Shown: positions 1 to 9,210 of the stretch, in pieces
Numbering within the stretch: position 1 is the stretch's first letter
How the letters are laid out: every line of letters starts with the position of its first letter
Assembly: GCA_003427395.1 (NCBI GenBank)
Contig: BFEA01000033.1
Coordinates: forward strand, 1,164,298 to 1,210,208
DNA length: 45,911 nucleotides
Direction of reading: 5' to 3'
Source of the DNA: Chara braunii
Taxonomy: Eukaryota; Streptophyta; Charophyceae; Charales; Characeae
Made by a program: the position numbers and the translations under genes
Notes under the pieces: generated by a model
The model's input: the letters and a program-made list of their open reading frames with translations, nothing else
What the model was told of the DNA's origin: nothing
Database searches by the model: none

Positions 1-1060
1 CTTACAGTCCCCCTGTGGTACTTGCTGGACCGGACTGGGACTGACTGGACCTTCCGTTGACTGACTGTGGACTCACCGCTATCCTACCGCCGTTGCACTG
101 CTGTTGCACTGCGGTTTAGTCCACCACTTGCCTCACCACTTGACCACTTGCCCACTTGCCTACCTTCTAGAAGGTCTACAGCTAAGCTTCCAGAACTCAC
201 TAAGACTCCTACGNTATAGACCTACAGATCNAACCCCTGCTGTCTATGGACCTACGANAGGTCTACCAACTGCCTACGAATACACAGGTCNCAGNTTCAA
301 TTCTCGGGGTCTACACAGATACTGTACATGGGTAGGGTGAGGTCTAGGGATCGAACCCTGGGTACTGCATCCGCTACTGCTAAAAGGTGAAAACCGTTTC
401 AACAGTGTGTGGGTGGGTGGGTCCGCGTGCGCATGGGAGGGTGGGCGCACGCGGGTGGGTGTGTGGGCGCACGCGCATGCGTGCTTACGTGCGTGGGTGG
501 ACTGCGTGGGTGGGAGGGCGTGCAGGCTCCCGTCCGTGCTTGCATGCGTGGACGGGTGGGCGGATGGGTGCGCGTGGGTTGGGATTTCCTCTTTTTTTTT
601 TTCCCCTTCCGAGGTTTCAATATTCTTTTTGGCCGCGAGCTTTCAAAATCCAGTTTCGAATGCAGGCAGGAGCGCGTGGGTTCGGGTTTCTTCATTCTGG
701 CCGCGAACTTTCGAAATCATTCTCGGTTTCCAATTTCATTTCTTTTCCCCGGGATTTGGCCTCGAAAACAAAACAAATACGTTTTTCGCAATTCGGCCTC
801 GAAAAAGAAACACATGGAGACGAAAACCCCGAGCCAAAGGTGTGTGTTTTTCCCTTTTCTTTTTTTCTTTTGCCCTTCGAGATACAGCTACAAACTTTTT
901 TTTTCCCGCCCAGACTCAAATCGGAGACCTTAGAAACTATTACGAAAACAAAACAAACTATTACGAAACCGAAACGACAGAAAGATTGGGCGGGAAAACA
1001 AAAGAAAGCAAAGCTTTCCCCTTCGGGAAATTTCGCCCGTTCCCTTTTCAGCTGTCTGAC
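1..1060. other. Unclassified low-complexity sequence with Ns
   Basis: No gene recognised. Single undetermined bases lie near 214, 232, 257, 291 and 295. Positions 400-580 are a GTGGGTG/GCGTG-rich tract whose long open frames are composition artefacts. Positions 600-1010 carry short recurring words such as CCTCGAAAA and TACGAAA that suggest a degraded repeat. It lies downstream of the RPT3 stop codon and I cannot assign it to any of the element families seen further right. Confidence 0.4.
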
Positions 1061-2162
1061 AGCCTGACACTCCCTGACACACGTTATCGCACCGCTCACA
1101 ATCCTTCTGCACACTTTTTTTCATCTACGGCTTCCAACAATCCAGCCATCCACCATTCACAGCACCGCATGTCGACCAAAGATAGCGTATGAGAGCAAAT
1201 CTCAGCCGCCAGTGAACGATCGAGTGATGGAAAGCCGGCCACAATGTCCAGGGTGAGGCCCCGCAGATGAAAAGAATTAGTAGTTTGTAGTAGATACATT
1301 CTCCCCGACTTTCTTTGCCCAGGGAGGGAAGTGGTGGTTTAAAAGCTACAACCAATGTTCGTACATCTGACACTATTTCACTGGAACACAGGAGAGAAAT
1401 CCACAGAGCTTCAGAGCAACGTCAGGTTGCAACTGACCATACAAAAAAAAGGCAAATGAACACAAGATCTAATACAGTCAACCTGGACTTACCCTCCTCC
1501 CTTGACCAAAGCAGAAGCTACTGTCTTCACACGAATACAACGCTTCGTACTTGGGACAATTTCTTGTCCAGATGCAGCGGGCGTTCTATTCACGTGAAGA
1601 TGGTAGTGGATCATTGAGAACCTGTAAGCTTAACAGCCTGAAGCATACACACATCCAATGGCTGGCTGCTATTGCTTCATACGGTTAAGGGAGCCACTTC
1701 CTTCTTTCCTTCCGCGCTCATATCCATTGGGATACGCTGGCTTCTCTGTCACCAGATTGTGTCAGCTTCCACAGAAACCAGTGGAATACCATGAAGCTCT
1801 CAACTATTACCCATCCATTTTCCATGAAAAGAAACGCAGAAAGGAAAACATCCCACAGGTAATTGCTCCATTCCATTGGGCGAAAGGACAATGTGGTTCC
1901 CACCACAGACGACACCTCACGGTCACGCTGCTCCAACCACCCACCCATCGCAGACTGTTGGTCAGGGCTGGAGTCCCATCCATGAGCTTAACTTCATCAG
2001 CCATGAGTCTACGTGGTTGAGATTAAGGGAGAGAGGGAAGCAAAACTGAAGGGAACCTTGGAAAGAATCTCCACCAAATACAACCAGAACAACCAAACCA
2101 ACATTCTATAAAACAAGCAAAAAAGTTGCAGAATTCCCTAAGATCAAGCTCCTCTTTTTTTT
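1061..2162 (-). other. 3' flank and probable 3' UTR of RPT3
   Basis: This follows the RPT3 stop codon on the minus strand. The sequence is of ordinary complexity, shares no visible repeat with the rest of the window, and has only short open frames without recognisable domains on either strand. A short A-rich run on the minus strand directly follows the stop. The UTR part and its polyadenylation site cannot be placed from sequence alone. Confidence 0.4.
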
Positions 2163-2297
2163 TCACTTATAAAACTCGAAGTCAGTGTCAGACTTCTTCA
2201 CATTGGCCTTGTAGCCCTTGTCAAAGTCTTTCGGGAGAATGACATAGCGGTTCTTCCTCACAGCATGCATCCCTGCCTCCTGGCAAATGGCATGAAT
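2163..2297 (-). CDS. RPT3: RPT3 last exon (26S proteasome AAA-ATPase C-terminus)
   Basis: Encodes the last 44 residues plus TGA stop of the proteasome regulatory-particle ATPase RPT3 (subunit 6B), one of six AAA+ subunits that unfold ubiquitinated substrates and feed them into the 20S core in cytosol and nucleus. Seen: the exon begins IHAICQEAGMHAVRKNRY, continues through YVILPKDF and NVKK, and ends DFEFYK. This is the plant RPT3 tail and includes the terminal hydrophobic-Tyr-X motif (FYK) that docks in the alpha-ring pockets of the core. A pyrimidine-rich acceptor ending TTTTGCCGCAG lies immediately upstream on the minus strand. Reading is phase 0 and matches the exon at 44634-44717. The exon is intact, without stop or frameshift, and its partner lies about 42 kb away. 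Confidence 0.95.
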   Translation of the reverse strand: MHAICQEAGMHAVRKNRYVILPKDFDKGYKANVKKSDTDFEFYK

Positions 2298-3310
2298 CTG
2301 CGGCAAAAGAACAAGCAAACAATGACATTTCATTGCATGGTTATCCACAGTTCGATTAGTAAGTTATGAGAACCATCACGGCCACAAACAACACAGCAAC
2401 TTTTTTTGGCCTCTCTCTCCCCCCCCCCCCCCGTTCTCCAAGAGATGCAGCCATAACCTTCGAGTCATTCTTTCGTTTCCATTCTCATCTCAGTTCACCA
2501 GGCGTCTTCCGTTCAAGGAGGACAGCATTTACTAGAGATTGAAATCAAGAGTGAAAAGAAGAAATTTTCAGCGCACTCAGGACAGGAATTGGGGGAGGGG
2601 GAATGGGCGGCGGGTGGGAAAGCATACCGCGCCCAAGTATTGAGACAATAATTCTTCGTCTCCCAGATGATGCCTTTTATGCAGACCAAGACCAGGATCA
2701 AACTGCTATCACTTTCCTACCAAGATTGGGACTACATCGGCACTTAAACTGGGACCTCAAGAGGACCAGATCACAGCACGGCTGGGCTTCAGCTCCTAAC
2801 TTACAAACAGGTACACGAGACAGCTGTTACTTTTCAAAGAGTAGCTATGTTTGGCTTTCTCCCAGATTAGCGCAGCAATCTGCTCCATCAAACAGATGTT
2901 ACTGTTCACAGACTTGCTATATTTGACTTGCTCCATCAACAATCTATCAACCTGAGCTCAACTCTCTTTCGCTGCAATTTGGCTGGGCGTAGCTCACTGC
3001 AGCAATTATGACTGGTTCACAGCCTGACTGACATGATAGTTTCCTTTTCCGTAGTCCCCTCCCTTACTGGCCAGCACTGCATCTCGTGGGTCCAAAATTT
3101 TGAGCCGGTATTCAAGGAGACCACGAAACAGGTTAATGCTAAAGCCAAAAAATAGCAGCCAGGTTGTGGCTGTACTGTCAATATCTGCCCACACCTCCAC
3201 CCCAGCCTTCACATCACCGAACCTGCATCCTGTGTTTGTTCATTCTTCTTTTCCTTATTGCTGATATAACCAAGACTCGAACTCGAACTCGAACGAGAGA
3301 TAGAGAGAGT

Positions 3311-3313
<3 letters not shown>
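2298..3313. other. Intron sequence next to the last exon, non-repetitive
   Basis: About 1 kb without recognisable genes or LTRs. It holds a C14 run at 2419-2432. A short GAACTC direct repeat near 3276-3295 leads into the GA microsatellite. This is probably the original intron sequence flanking the element cluster. Confidence 0.5.

Positions 3314-3357
<44 letters not shown>
3314..3357. repeat. (GA)n microsatellite at inversion edge
   Basis: About 22 GA units. It matches, in reverse complement, the (CT)n run at 31955-32004 inside the 5' LTR of element E. It marks the left edge of the segment inferred to be inverted. Confidence 0.9.
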
Positions 3358-3363
<6 letters not shown>

Positions 3364-3668
3364 TTGAGACTTGGTGACATTCGGGCATTGCCCAGTTCAG
3401 TGACATTGCGACTTGACATTGTGTGAGCAACGAATTTGGGAAAAAATTGGAGACGAGGTCCATCGGGGTATGGTGACTGATCCTCCCTATCTCCCTCTTC
3501 CCCATTTGTCTCCTCTCCCTCTTTATGAGTGATGGTGTATGCTGTCAGGTCCTGTCATAGTCCACGCTGAGTCAGATCTTTGTATTACAGTCTTCCACTG
3601 TGCTATTTTGGCATTGTCTCTGAGAGGTCGGTTCTCGGTTCTGAACGATGCCGATTAGGCATGCGACA
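3358..3668 (+). repeat. End of element E's left LTR, inverted
   Basis: Reads as the reverse complement of 31666-31955, the end of E's other LTR. Shared words include the GACATTCGGGCATTGCCCAGTTCAG stretch (positions about 3377-3401), CTCTGAGAGGTCGG and GATTAGGCATGCG. It ends at the LTR terminus GCGACA (3668). It points opposite to the remaining piece of the same LTR at 4180-4859. Confidence 0.8.
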
Positions 3669-3774
3669 GTACCCGACTTAACCTTCCTGAATCTGGCCGA
3701 CTTGGCCTCCTTTCGCTTGGGGAGTTTTGACCCTGAGATTCGAATTTGGGGTCTGCAGCGTGAAATGCCTTTCA
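3669..3774 (-). repeat. First 106 bp of element F's 5' LTR, inverted
   Basis: The minus strand starts TGAAAGGCATTTCACGCTGC, the start of the F-family LTR, and matches 39723-39830 with about eight differences. It breaks off at GTAC, exactly where the rest of F's 5' LTR resumes at 32696. Positions 3669-3673 (GTACC) are the inverted copy of the GGTAC duplication made by element E. Positions 3775-3779 (ATTAT) are the inverted copy of the duplication ATAAT found after F's 3' LTR. Confidence 0.8.
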
Positions 3775-4179
3775 ATTATTGTTTTTCATGATTTTTTTTA
3801 AACTTTCTTTTATATTCTTTTACGGACAACTACGTCCATGCTAGTCTGCCACGGGCGTCCAGATGGACGTCAGGGTTCCAGATAGGCTGGTAGCATAATT
3901 GAACTCTTTTTTTCCTTCCCCTGCCCCGTTTACTGTTATGATATTGTGCGCGTGCACGCGGAGTAGTGGGTTCGCTTTTTGTGTTTGGTTTGCAAGCTGA
4001 GTGGGTGGTTGCTAGGCGGCAGTGAACTCATGAATGGTTTTAGGTGTCCGTAAATAAACTACCACTTCATCGAAGCTCTTCTTGCCGAAGCTGTGGGTTC
4101 GATTGTGTGGGCCTTTTGGGGTAGTGTTGTTCAGACCTGCCTTTGGTCCCTCTGGTCGTATTGAGAGTAGAAAATGAGA
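3775..4179. other. Inverted pre-insertion flank of element F
   Basis: About 0.4 kb with no gene. It contains GGACGT/ACGTCC words resembling the repeat at 40752-41000 on the other side of F, consistent with both being original flanks of F. It lies between two oppositely oriented pieces of E's left LTR and was probably inverted with them. Confidence 0.5.
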
Positions 4180-4241
4180 GGACGAAGCTGGAGATATGGC
4201 GTCACAGGTGAGTTGCAGGTAATTCCTCCTTGCCTCTGCCC

Positions 4242-4325
<84 letters not shown>

Positions 4326-4859
4326 GCGTGTATGTAGTGCAGCGGGCAGCACTCCAACTCCTAGCTCACGTCCAGCACTGTACTACTCTAACTGCGCCCA
4401 GTGCGTCGACTACTGAAGACTACTCACCACTTCCTCAGAGCTACCACTGAGAAGCGCCTAGCACTACCTCAGTCAACTACCTGAAGAACTACCTGCCTAG
4501 AATGAGGTCCAGGTCCAAGCTATATATTTCGCTGGGCCTAGTGTCCTAGGCCGAAAGGAAACAGTCTGGTTGAAAGGAGAACTGGTCTGGCGCCAAGAAC
4601 AGGAGTCTGTTCTGGCGTCAAGCCGAAAATACAAAAAGCCTGGCGCCCAAACCCAGGAGTCCGGCGAAAATGGTAAAAAGTAGGGACCAGGAGAGAATAC
4701 TAAAAGTCTGGCGCCGAAAAATGGCAAAAGCAGAGGTGCCAGATATATGAGTCAGTGGCCTCCTGGGTCCTACTCGTGACACACACCCTAAGACCCTACG
4801 AAAAACCCTAACCCTACTGCCGGGCCCTGCGGGGGCCATGTGGAGGCGAGTATGCCACA
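4180..4859 (-). repeat. 3' LTR of element E (partial)
   Basis: Direct-repeat partner of 32075-32695. Shared landmarks are GACRAAGCTGGAG, a (TC)n run, CTCAGAGCTACCACTGAGAAG, a TATATAT box near 4521, GTCTGGCGCCAAGAACAGG and the terminus GTATGCCACA. On the minus strand it starts TGTGGCATAC. The other third of this LTR is at 3358-3668 in opposite orientation. The two LTR copies are visibly diverged (about 11 substitutions in a roughly 150 bp stretch counted by eye), so this is an old insertion. Confidence 0.8.
4245..4320. repeat. (TC)n(TG)n compound microsatellite
   Basis: About 18 TC units followed by about 20 TG units inside the E LTR. The corresponding site in the other LTR (32137-32172) has only TC, so the TG part expanded after insertion. 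Confidence 0.95.
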
Positions 4860-4873
4860 CCCCCCCCCTCCTT
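4860..4873 (-). other. Polypurine tract of element E
   Basis: The minus strand reads CAAGGAGGGGGGGG directly before the LTR start TGTGGC. A purine-rich primer for plus-strand DNA synthesis is expected at exactly this place, which identifies the LTR at 4180-4859 as a 3' LTR of a minus-strand element. Confidence 0.7.
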
Positions 4874-4882
4874 GAAAGACAG

Positions 4883-5393
4883 TGTTACGGGCTCGGCCAG
4901 GGCTCGATCCCTGGTCCGCGGGTCACCACCCGCCAGGCTGCCATTTCATTTTCGAGTGTCTGATCTCCGGTGCCTGACTGTTGGCGCCCTCTGCAGTGGG
5001 CGCCCGTTCTCAAATCCCTCAGGCATTTTCGGATTTTCATACTTGGGCCATCCGGCATTCTGGCGCCCAGGCTCAGACCTTCGATTTTCAGTTCAGTCCT
5101 GAGGCAAATTGCACTTCTACCCTCGGGACTCAACTTGAGTCCGGTACTTAAGACCGGACTCGAGCTGAGTTCGTCATTCAGTTTTCGGCCCCAGTGCTTG
5201 TGCTTCAGTGTGACTTGCTGCGACATTGTGTTCAGAACCCAAGATTGCGACTTTGAGACTCAACGACTTTGCCACTTTGTGTCCGGGTCCATCGAGTCCG
5301 TGTCGAGTCGAGTTGAGTGAGTGTGTGTGTGTGTGCTCTTCACTCCCTCCCTCTCTCTTCCCCGACCTCGCTGCTCTGCCTCAGTCCGTCACA
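4883..5393 (+). repeat. A-family LTR, copy 1 (5' LTR of element A)
   Basis: 511 bp, starting TGTTACGG and ending CCGTCACA, followed by a primer binding site. It matches 25726-26240 along its full length; 13 of the first 98 bases differ by hand count. The downstream leader begins normally and is broken at 5463 by element B. No TSD is shared with the outer end of the other LTR (GACAG before this one, CCGAG after the other), so the pairing is plausible but not proven. Confidence 0.8.
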
Positions 5394-5394
5394 C

Positions 5395-5406
5395 TGATAT
5401 CGGAGC
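5395..5406 (+). other. Primer binding site, A family
   Basis: TGATATCGGAGC begins two bases after the LTR. It differs at one base from the TGGTATCGGAGC found after the other LTRs and resembles the tRNA-iMet-complementary site common in plant LTR elements. Confidence 0.75.
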
Positions 5407-5463
5407 GGCAAACGGCCCTCCCTCCCTCCCTGCTCCGGCGTTGCCACGTCATCGACATCGTCG

Positions 5464-5640
5464 TGCAATGAGCCTCTTAGTTCAACACCAGTGAGCGCAC
5501 ACAATCACACCACATGCATACATGAGATCACACGAAGTTCACACTGGAGGCCAGAGAGATGAAGACCAGGTAGCGCAGCTTTAGAATTCCAACAAGTTAT
5601 CATATAAGCAATTAAGAGTTTTGGTCAGAGGCACTCAACA
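5464..5640 (-). repeat. Left LTR piece of element B
   Basis: Direct repeat of 9211-9387, starting TGCAATGAGCC on the plus strand (the LTR end, read backwards). Similarity stops at CTCAACA, where a plus-strand gag leader begins abruptly. This is the left breakpoint of the internal inversion or deletion. Confidence 0.85.
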
Positions 5641-5694
5641 CCCCCCTTCTTCGTTTCATCTTTCCTCTTGGCTTCCGGCGGACATTCTTCTCAC

Positions 5695-7265
5695 ATGCAG
5701 TGCTACGGTCTGGAAAGTCAACACAGGCCCAGACAGCTGAAGAACAGGCAGAGGTAGATCGCCGCCTGGCAGAAAAGAAGAGAGAGGAGGAAAAGAAACG
5801 AAAAGAAAGGAGGAAGTGAAGAAGTTGTTGGAAGAAAAAGAAAAGATGGAGAAGGAGATGAAGGAGAGAAAAATGATGGAGGAACTGGAAGAAGAAGAAG
5901 AAGAAGAAGAAGAAGAAGAAGACGAAGAAGAAGAAGCAGAAGAAGATGAGGGAGACAGTCTGGAAAGGAGAAGAACCCAGCCGCAAGAAGAAAAGGCTGA
6001 GAGCAGCCAAGCAGGGGCGATCCGTATACAACAGCAGGAGGCGCTGAACTGGATGGAGCAGTTCGGTTACCGGACGGAGTACCCAGAAGAGATGGAGGAG
6101 GAGAAGAATGCTTTTATAATAAAGCTGGCTTCAGCAGCGGATGAGGCGGAGAAGAATTTATTGTTGGAGAAGAAAGCAGAACTGAATAACAAGATGGTGG
6201 CGGCAAAAAGGCCAAAGTATAATGAGAAGAAAAGGATGAAAGAGGAGGGGGAGAGGTTGCAGAAACGGCTACAGGAACAGAAAGGAAAACAGGCTGCCAC
6301 AGATGAGAGACTCCCCCTCGTAACTGATACTCTCCTCCACACTAACAACGAAGTTGCTGCACTCCACCGCACCGTTCATAGAACGGAGTTGCACCAAGGG
6401 GAATTTGAAGGCGTCTGGAACAACTTCCTTCGCAGTGCCTCTGAACAGATAGACCATCGTATCTTCGAGTTCGTTGACCAATTAGATAAAGCCCTTTACA
6501 AAAGGTTGACCGACCCTGCCATAGTAAAGAAACTAAAGATTGGAGCCGGGGGAGGAGATGGAGGAGACGATGGAGATGATGGGGACAGGAAAGGAAAGGG
6601 TCCCAAGAAAGAAGAGGATGGTGAAACGGAGGATACCAGGCTGCGATGGATACTTACCTGTATGCGCAGAAGATCCCATATTGGGACCGCGTACTAATGG
6701 CTAGCTCATGTTTAGCGGGTGATGCGATGGGTTTCGCCATCTCCCTGATGAAGGAGAGTGGCTGCACAACCATGGTCTTATATTCTCAACAAACACGGAT
6801 CGAGGACTTGTTTAGGGCCTTTGAGAAAAGGATAAGAATCTGGCCCGTACAACTGAGTCTTTGATTCTAAATATTGGTAACCGTAAGTGGAAGAGTGTGT
6901 CAGCACTCAAAGCCACCATGGATGAACTCTTGCAGTGTCCGGACCATGGACTAACACCCACGCAGATTCTGAACAATTTCGCTAGAGCACTCCCAGATCC
7001 ACTGAGAACCCAACTTTATCCCCGTATCAAAGAAGAAGGTATGACCTATGAAAAGTTCAGCAAGATCACAGTTGATCATGCTGGCTTTCTGCAAGAAGCC
7101 CAATACTGCCACTATTGGAAAGATCTCCAGGCAGGTAAGAAATGGACAGATCGCACGATCTCAGGAAACATAGCTGGAAAAGCCAATTTTCTGGGTCACC
7201 TTCGAAGGAGGGGGGGTAGAGTCACCTACCTACGATCCGATAGATTACGGATAAGAAGAAGATAG
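5695..7265 (+). pseudogene. Element B gag (coiled-coil and capsid)
   Basis: A degraded Gag. The open frame 5816-6697 starts with a Lys/Glu-rich coiled coil that contains a long Glu run (about residues 23-45), followed by a conserved block with FGYRTEYPEEMEEEKN and KRPKYNEKKRMKEEGERLQ. The frame continues, after breaks, at 6646-6864 (YWDRVLMASSCLAGDA, capsid-like) and 6861-7265 (MDELLQCPDHGLTPTQILNN, then a DHAGFLQEAQY block). The gag of element F (33870-35700) has the same order of blocks, so the two are related families. In a living element this would be the structural protein of the virus-like particle. At least two frameshifts are present and there is no complete reading frame. Confidence 0.7.
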
Positions 7266-7289
7266 CAATAGTCACTTAGGCCAGGGAGG

Positions 7290-7750
7290 GGACTATGCGA
7301 CTGTTGCAGCCCGCAGGGGAGGGCGACAAGGATGAAGAGGCTGTAGTGGAGGAAGAGGACCCGCCGCCCACAGGGGTAGTGGCGAAGGTAGCTACTATGT
7401 GGGAGGTAGGGGTAATGGTCCCTCACAAGGTGGTAGAGGTCCCAACTTCACAGGGGGTAGAGGTAGAGGTAGTTACGGGCGTCCATATCCACCCCATCTC
7501 GGAATTCCCATAGCTAGACTGTGGGAGCACATGGGGATAGATGAAAAGACTTCCTCACAAGTGGTAGAGGTCCCAACTTCACAGGGGGTGGAGGTAGAGG
7601 TAGTTATGGGCGGCCATATCCACCCCATCCCGAAATTCCCATAGGTAAACCGTGGGAGCACATGGGGATATATGAAAAGACTTGGCAAGAAAGGAAGGCT
7701 GCTGGACAATGTTTCAAATATGGAGACCACATTGTTGCCTTTTGTCCCGC
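7290..7750 (+). pseudogene. Element B gag C-terminus: Gly/Arg-rich region and altered zinc knuckle
   Basis: A Gly/Arg-rich region (GGRGRGSYGRPYPPH type, frame at 7399) is tandemly duplicated with an offset of 131 bp (7441 and 7572). Because 131 is not a multiple of three, the second copy is out of frame. At 7710-7745 a short knuckle reads CFKYGDHIVAFC. The second Cys of the usual CX2CX4HX4C is Tyr and two spacer residues are missing, so zinc binding is doubtful. These domains normally bind the element's RNA. Confidence 0.6.
7431..7682 (+). repeat. 131-bp tandem duplication in B gag
   Basis: Two copies running from CCTCACAAG through GGTAGAGGTCCCAACTTC to GATGAAAAGAC or TATGAAAAGAC, with an offset of 131 bp and a few substitutions. 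One base was lost at AAGG/AAG between the copies. Confidence 0.85.
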
Positions 7751-8228
7751 ATATCGGTACCCAAAAGGGAACAGCCAATAGAGGTAGCAGTTTCCTCCAC
7801 AGGGACTCGGGATGTGAGCAGACTGTCATCCTCCCACCCAAAGGTCCCGATGGCAGAGACTGAGACGGCAGATGGCCCCCACATAGTTAGCTGCCCAGAG
7901 GTTGCTTGTGCTAGAACTTCTCCAGGTGGTTCCCTCACAAGCATACGTGATGAACTGTTCATTCGTCACCGTGCTTGGGCCAAACTGAAAAAACAAAAAG
8001 GGCAGTTATTAATTGCAAACGTAGAAGTGAGTAAAGAAGAGGCACGTTAATAGATAGTGGGTCAACGAGCATTTGCAGAAGATATGCCAATTAGACCAGA
8101 GTGTTGTAAGCAAGCTAGAGGATAATAGAGAAATGATAGTCGATAGTTATGCTGAAGGGGTTGGGGCATACTTCCGGTTGGAGGCAGGGGGTTAGACGGA
8201 ACGTGTTCTGCACTCCCTGACACTCTTA
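7751..8228 (+). pseudogene. Element B gag-protease linker, degenerate
   Basis: Short open pieces only. The 7682-8050 frame includes PEVACARTSPGGSLTSI, whose counterpart in element F is near 36370-36410. The 8050-8228 part has stops in all frames. The protease active site cannot be found here. Confidence 0.4.
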
Positions 8229-8711
8229 GTGGAGGACAGTCTCCCTTTTGACATGATTCTAGGGATTGATTGGGGTGAGGCCTCCGATGCACATGTGAAA
8301 CTGGGTGAGCATGAGTGTTGTTTGCCTAGTCCTATAGGTGGAAAGAAGAAAATCCGACTGTACCATGCATCTGGCGTAGAGAATAGCCTATCCCTTTGCT
8401 GCATGAGTGCCCTTGCCTTCGCCTGGCATGTGGCCAAAAATAACCTCGCCGACCAAGTGTTTGTTGTGTATGTGCGCCCGGTGAGTGGAAGTAAGAAAGA
8501 GGAAGAACCCATTCCCCCCAATGTACAAAAAATACTTGATGAGTTCGCAGATGTGGGAGAGGCCCCAAGTGGACTGGTTGAGAGAGAGTTCGCAGATGTG
8601 GGAGAGGCCCCAAGTGGACTGGTTGAGAGAGAGTTCGCAAATGTGGGAGAGGCCCCAAGTGGACTGGTTGAGAGAGAAACCCACACCACTTCGACCTACC
8701 CCTTCCACTAA
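8229..8711 (+). pseudogene. Element B protease end and start of reverse transcriptase
   Basis: One frame with LPFDMILGIDWG, the end of a retroelement aspartic protease, followed by a linker and the block DEFADVGEAPSGLVERE that precedes reverse transcriptase in element F (36920-36970). The block is repeated three times in tandem (see 8541-8675). Pol then stops abruptly at the right breakpoint of the inverted block. There is no YLDD motif, RNase H or integrase in B. Confidence 0.65.
8541..8675 (+). repeat. 3 x 45-bp in-frame tandem repeat
   Basis: Three units starting at 8541, 8586 and 8631, each encoding EFADVGEAPSGLVER (the third has N for D). They are identical except for one base, so the expansion is young or homogenised. 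Element F has a single unit. Confidence 0.95.
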
Positions 8712-9195
8712 CTACTAACTTCCTAGCGGGTCTGACTGTTGCTGATTGCTGAACACCTCCCCAAATCTATATATCGTCACAAATAGAACTGCCCGGTAAA
8801 CCGTAGGCAGAGAGAGAGAAGAGGACAACAAACGAGGGTATATACTTTTTTTTTTTTAATGAGCCGACTGGTCGCTAGACTCAAAGCCAGTCGAGTATGT
8901 GACAACTTAGACCAGCCCAGCAGCGGCAACACCAAGGTGAGGGAGGTACGAAACACCAAGACAAGTCAGCAAGCAATATAGGTTCACTTCAATGAACCTT
9001 CCATTGATGAAGCTCCACGGCCGCTCCAACGCTCGGACGCAGCAGCAGGTACGCAATCACAACTCATCAAGCCACTTCTTCTTCAGCCTACCTTCCCCCC
9101 CCTCGTCAATCTTCTCCCCACTCAACTCTCTCTCTTATCTCCCCTTCTCACCGGCATTAATTGCCAGCGATGTCTAGTGGATGCAGCGAGCTACT
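8712..9195 (-). other. Leader of element B
   Basis: Non-coding sequence following the primer site on the minus strand. It resembles the first part of F's leader (CTCGCTGCATCC, then GTACCTGC). It holds an A/T homopolymer near 8847-8858. Confidence 0.6.
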
Positions 9196-9207
9196 GCTCC
9201 GATACCA
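9196..9207 (-). other. Primer binding site of element B
   Basis: The minus strand reads TGGTATCGGAGC four bases past the LTR end, identical to the site of elements F and H. This shows the 9211-10229 LTR is a 5' LTR for a minus-strand transcript. Confidence 0.85.
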
Positions 9208-9210
9208 GTT

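Noticed and set aside
387-1192. Long overlapping ORFs on both strands at 387-1192
   Set aside because: They lie in GTGGGTG-rich and homopolymer-rich DNA, all frames are equally open, and none shows a domain.
1096-2020. Possible second host gene downstream of RPT3
   Set aside because: Open frames of 60-120 codons on both strands without recognisable motifs or exon signals; 3' flank is the simpler reading.
3164-3505. ORFs encoding RERERE or SLSLSL through GA/CT runs
   Set aside because: Dinucleotide repeats are open in every frame; the same holds at 4131-4416, 31875-32238 and 33017-33247.
4800-4818. Telomere-like CCCTAACCCTA at the end of E's LTR
   Set aside because: Only two units, present in modified form at the same place in the other LTR, so it is LTR sequence.
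5612-6031. Minus-strand phenylalanine-rich ORF
   Set aside because: Shadow of the Glu/Lys-rich coiled coil of B's gag on the plus strand.
8541-8675. CRISPR-like array
   Set aside because: Units are adjacent with no spacers, encode protein in frame, and the genome is eukaryotic.
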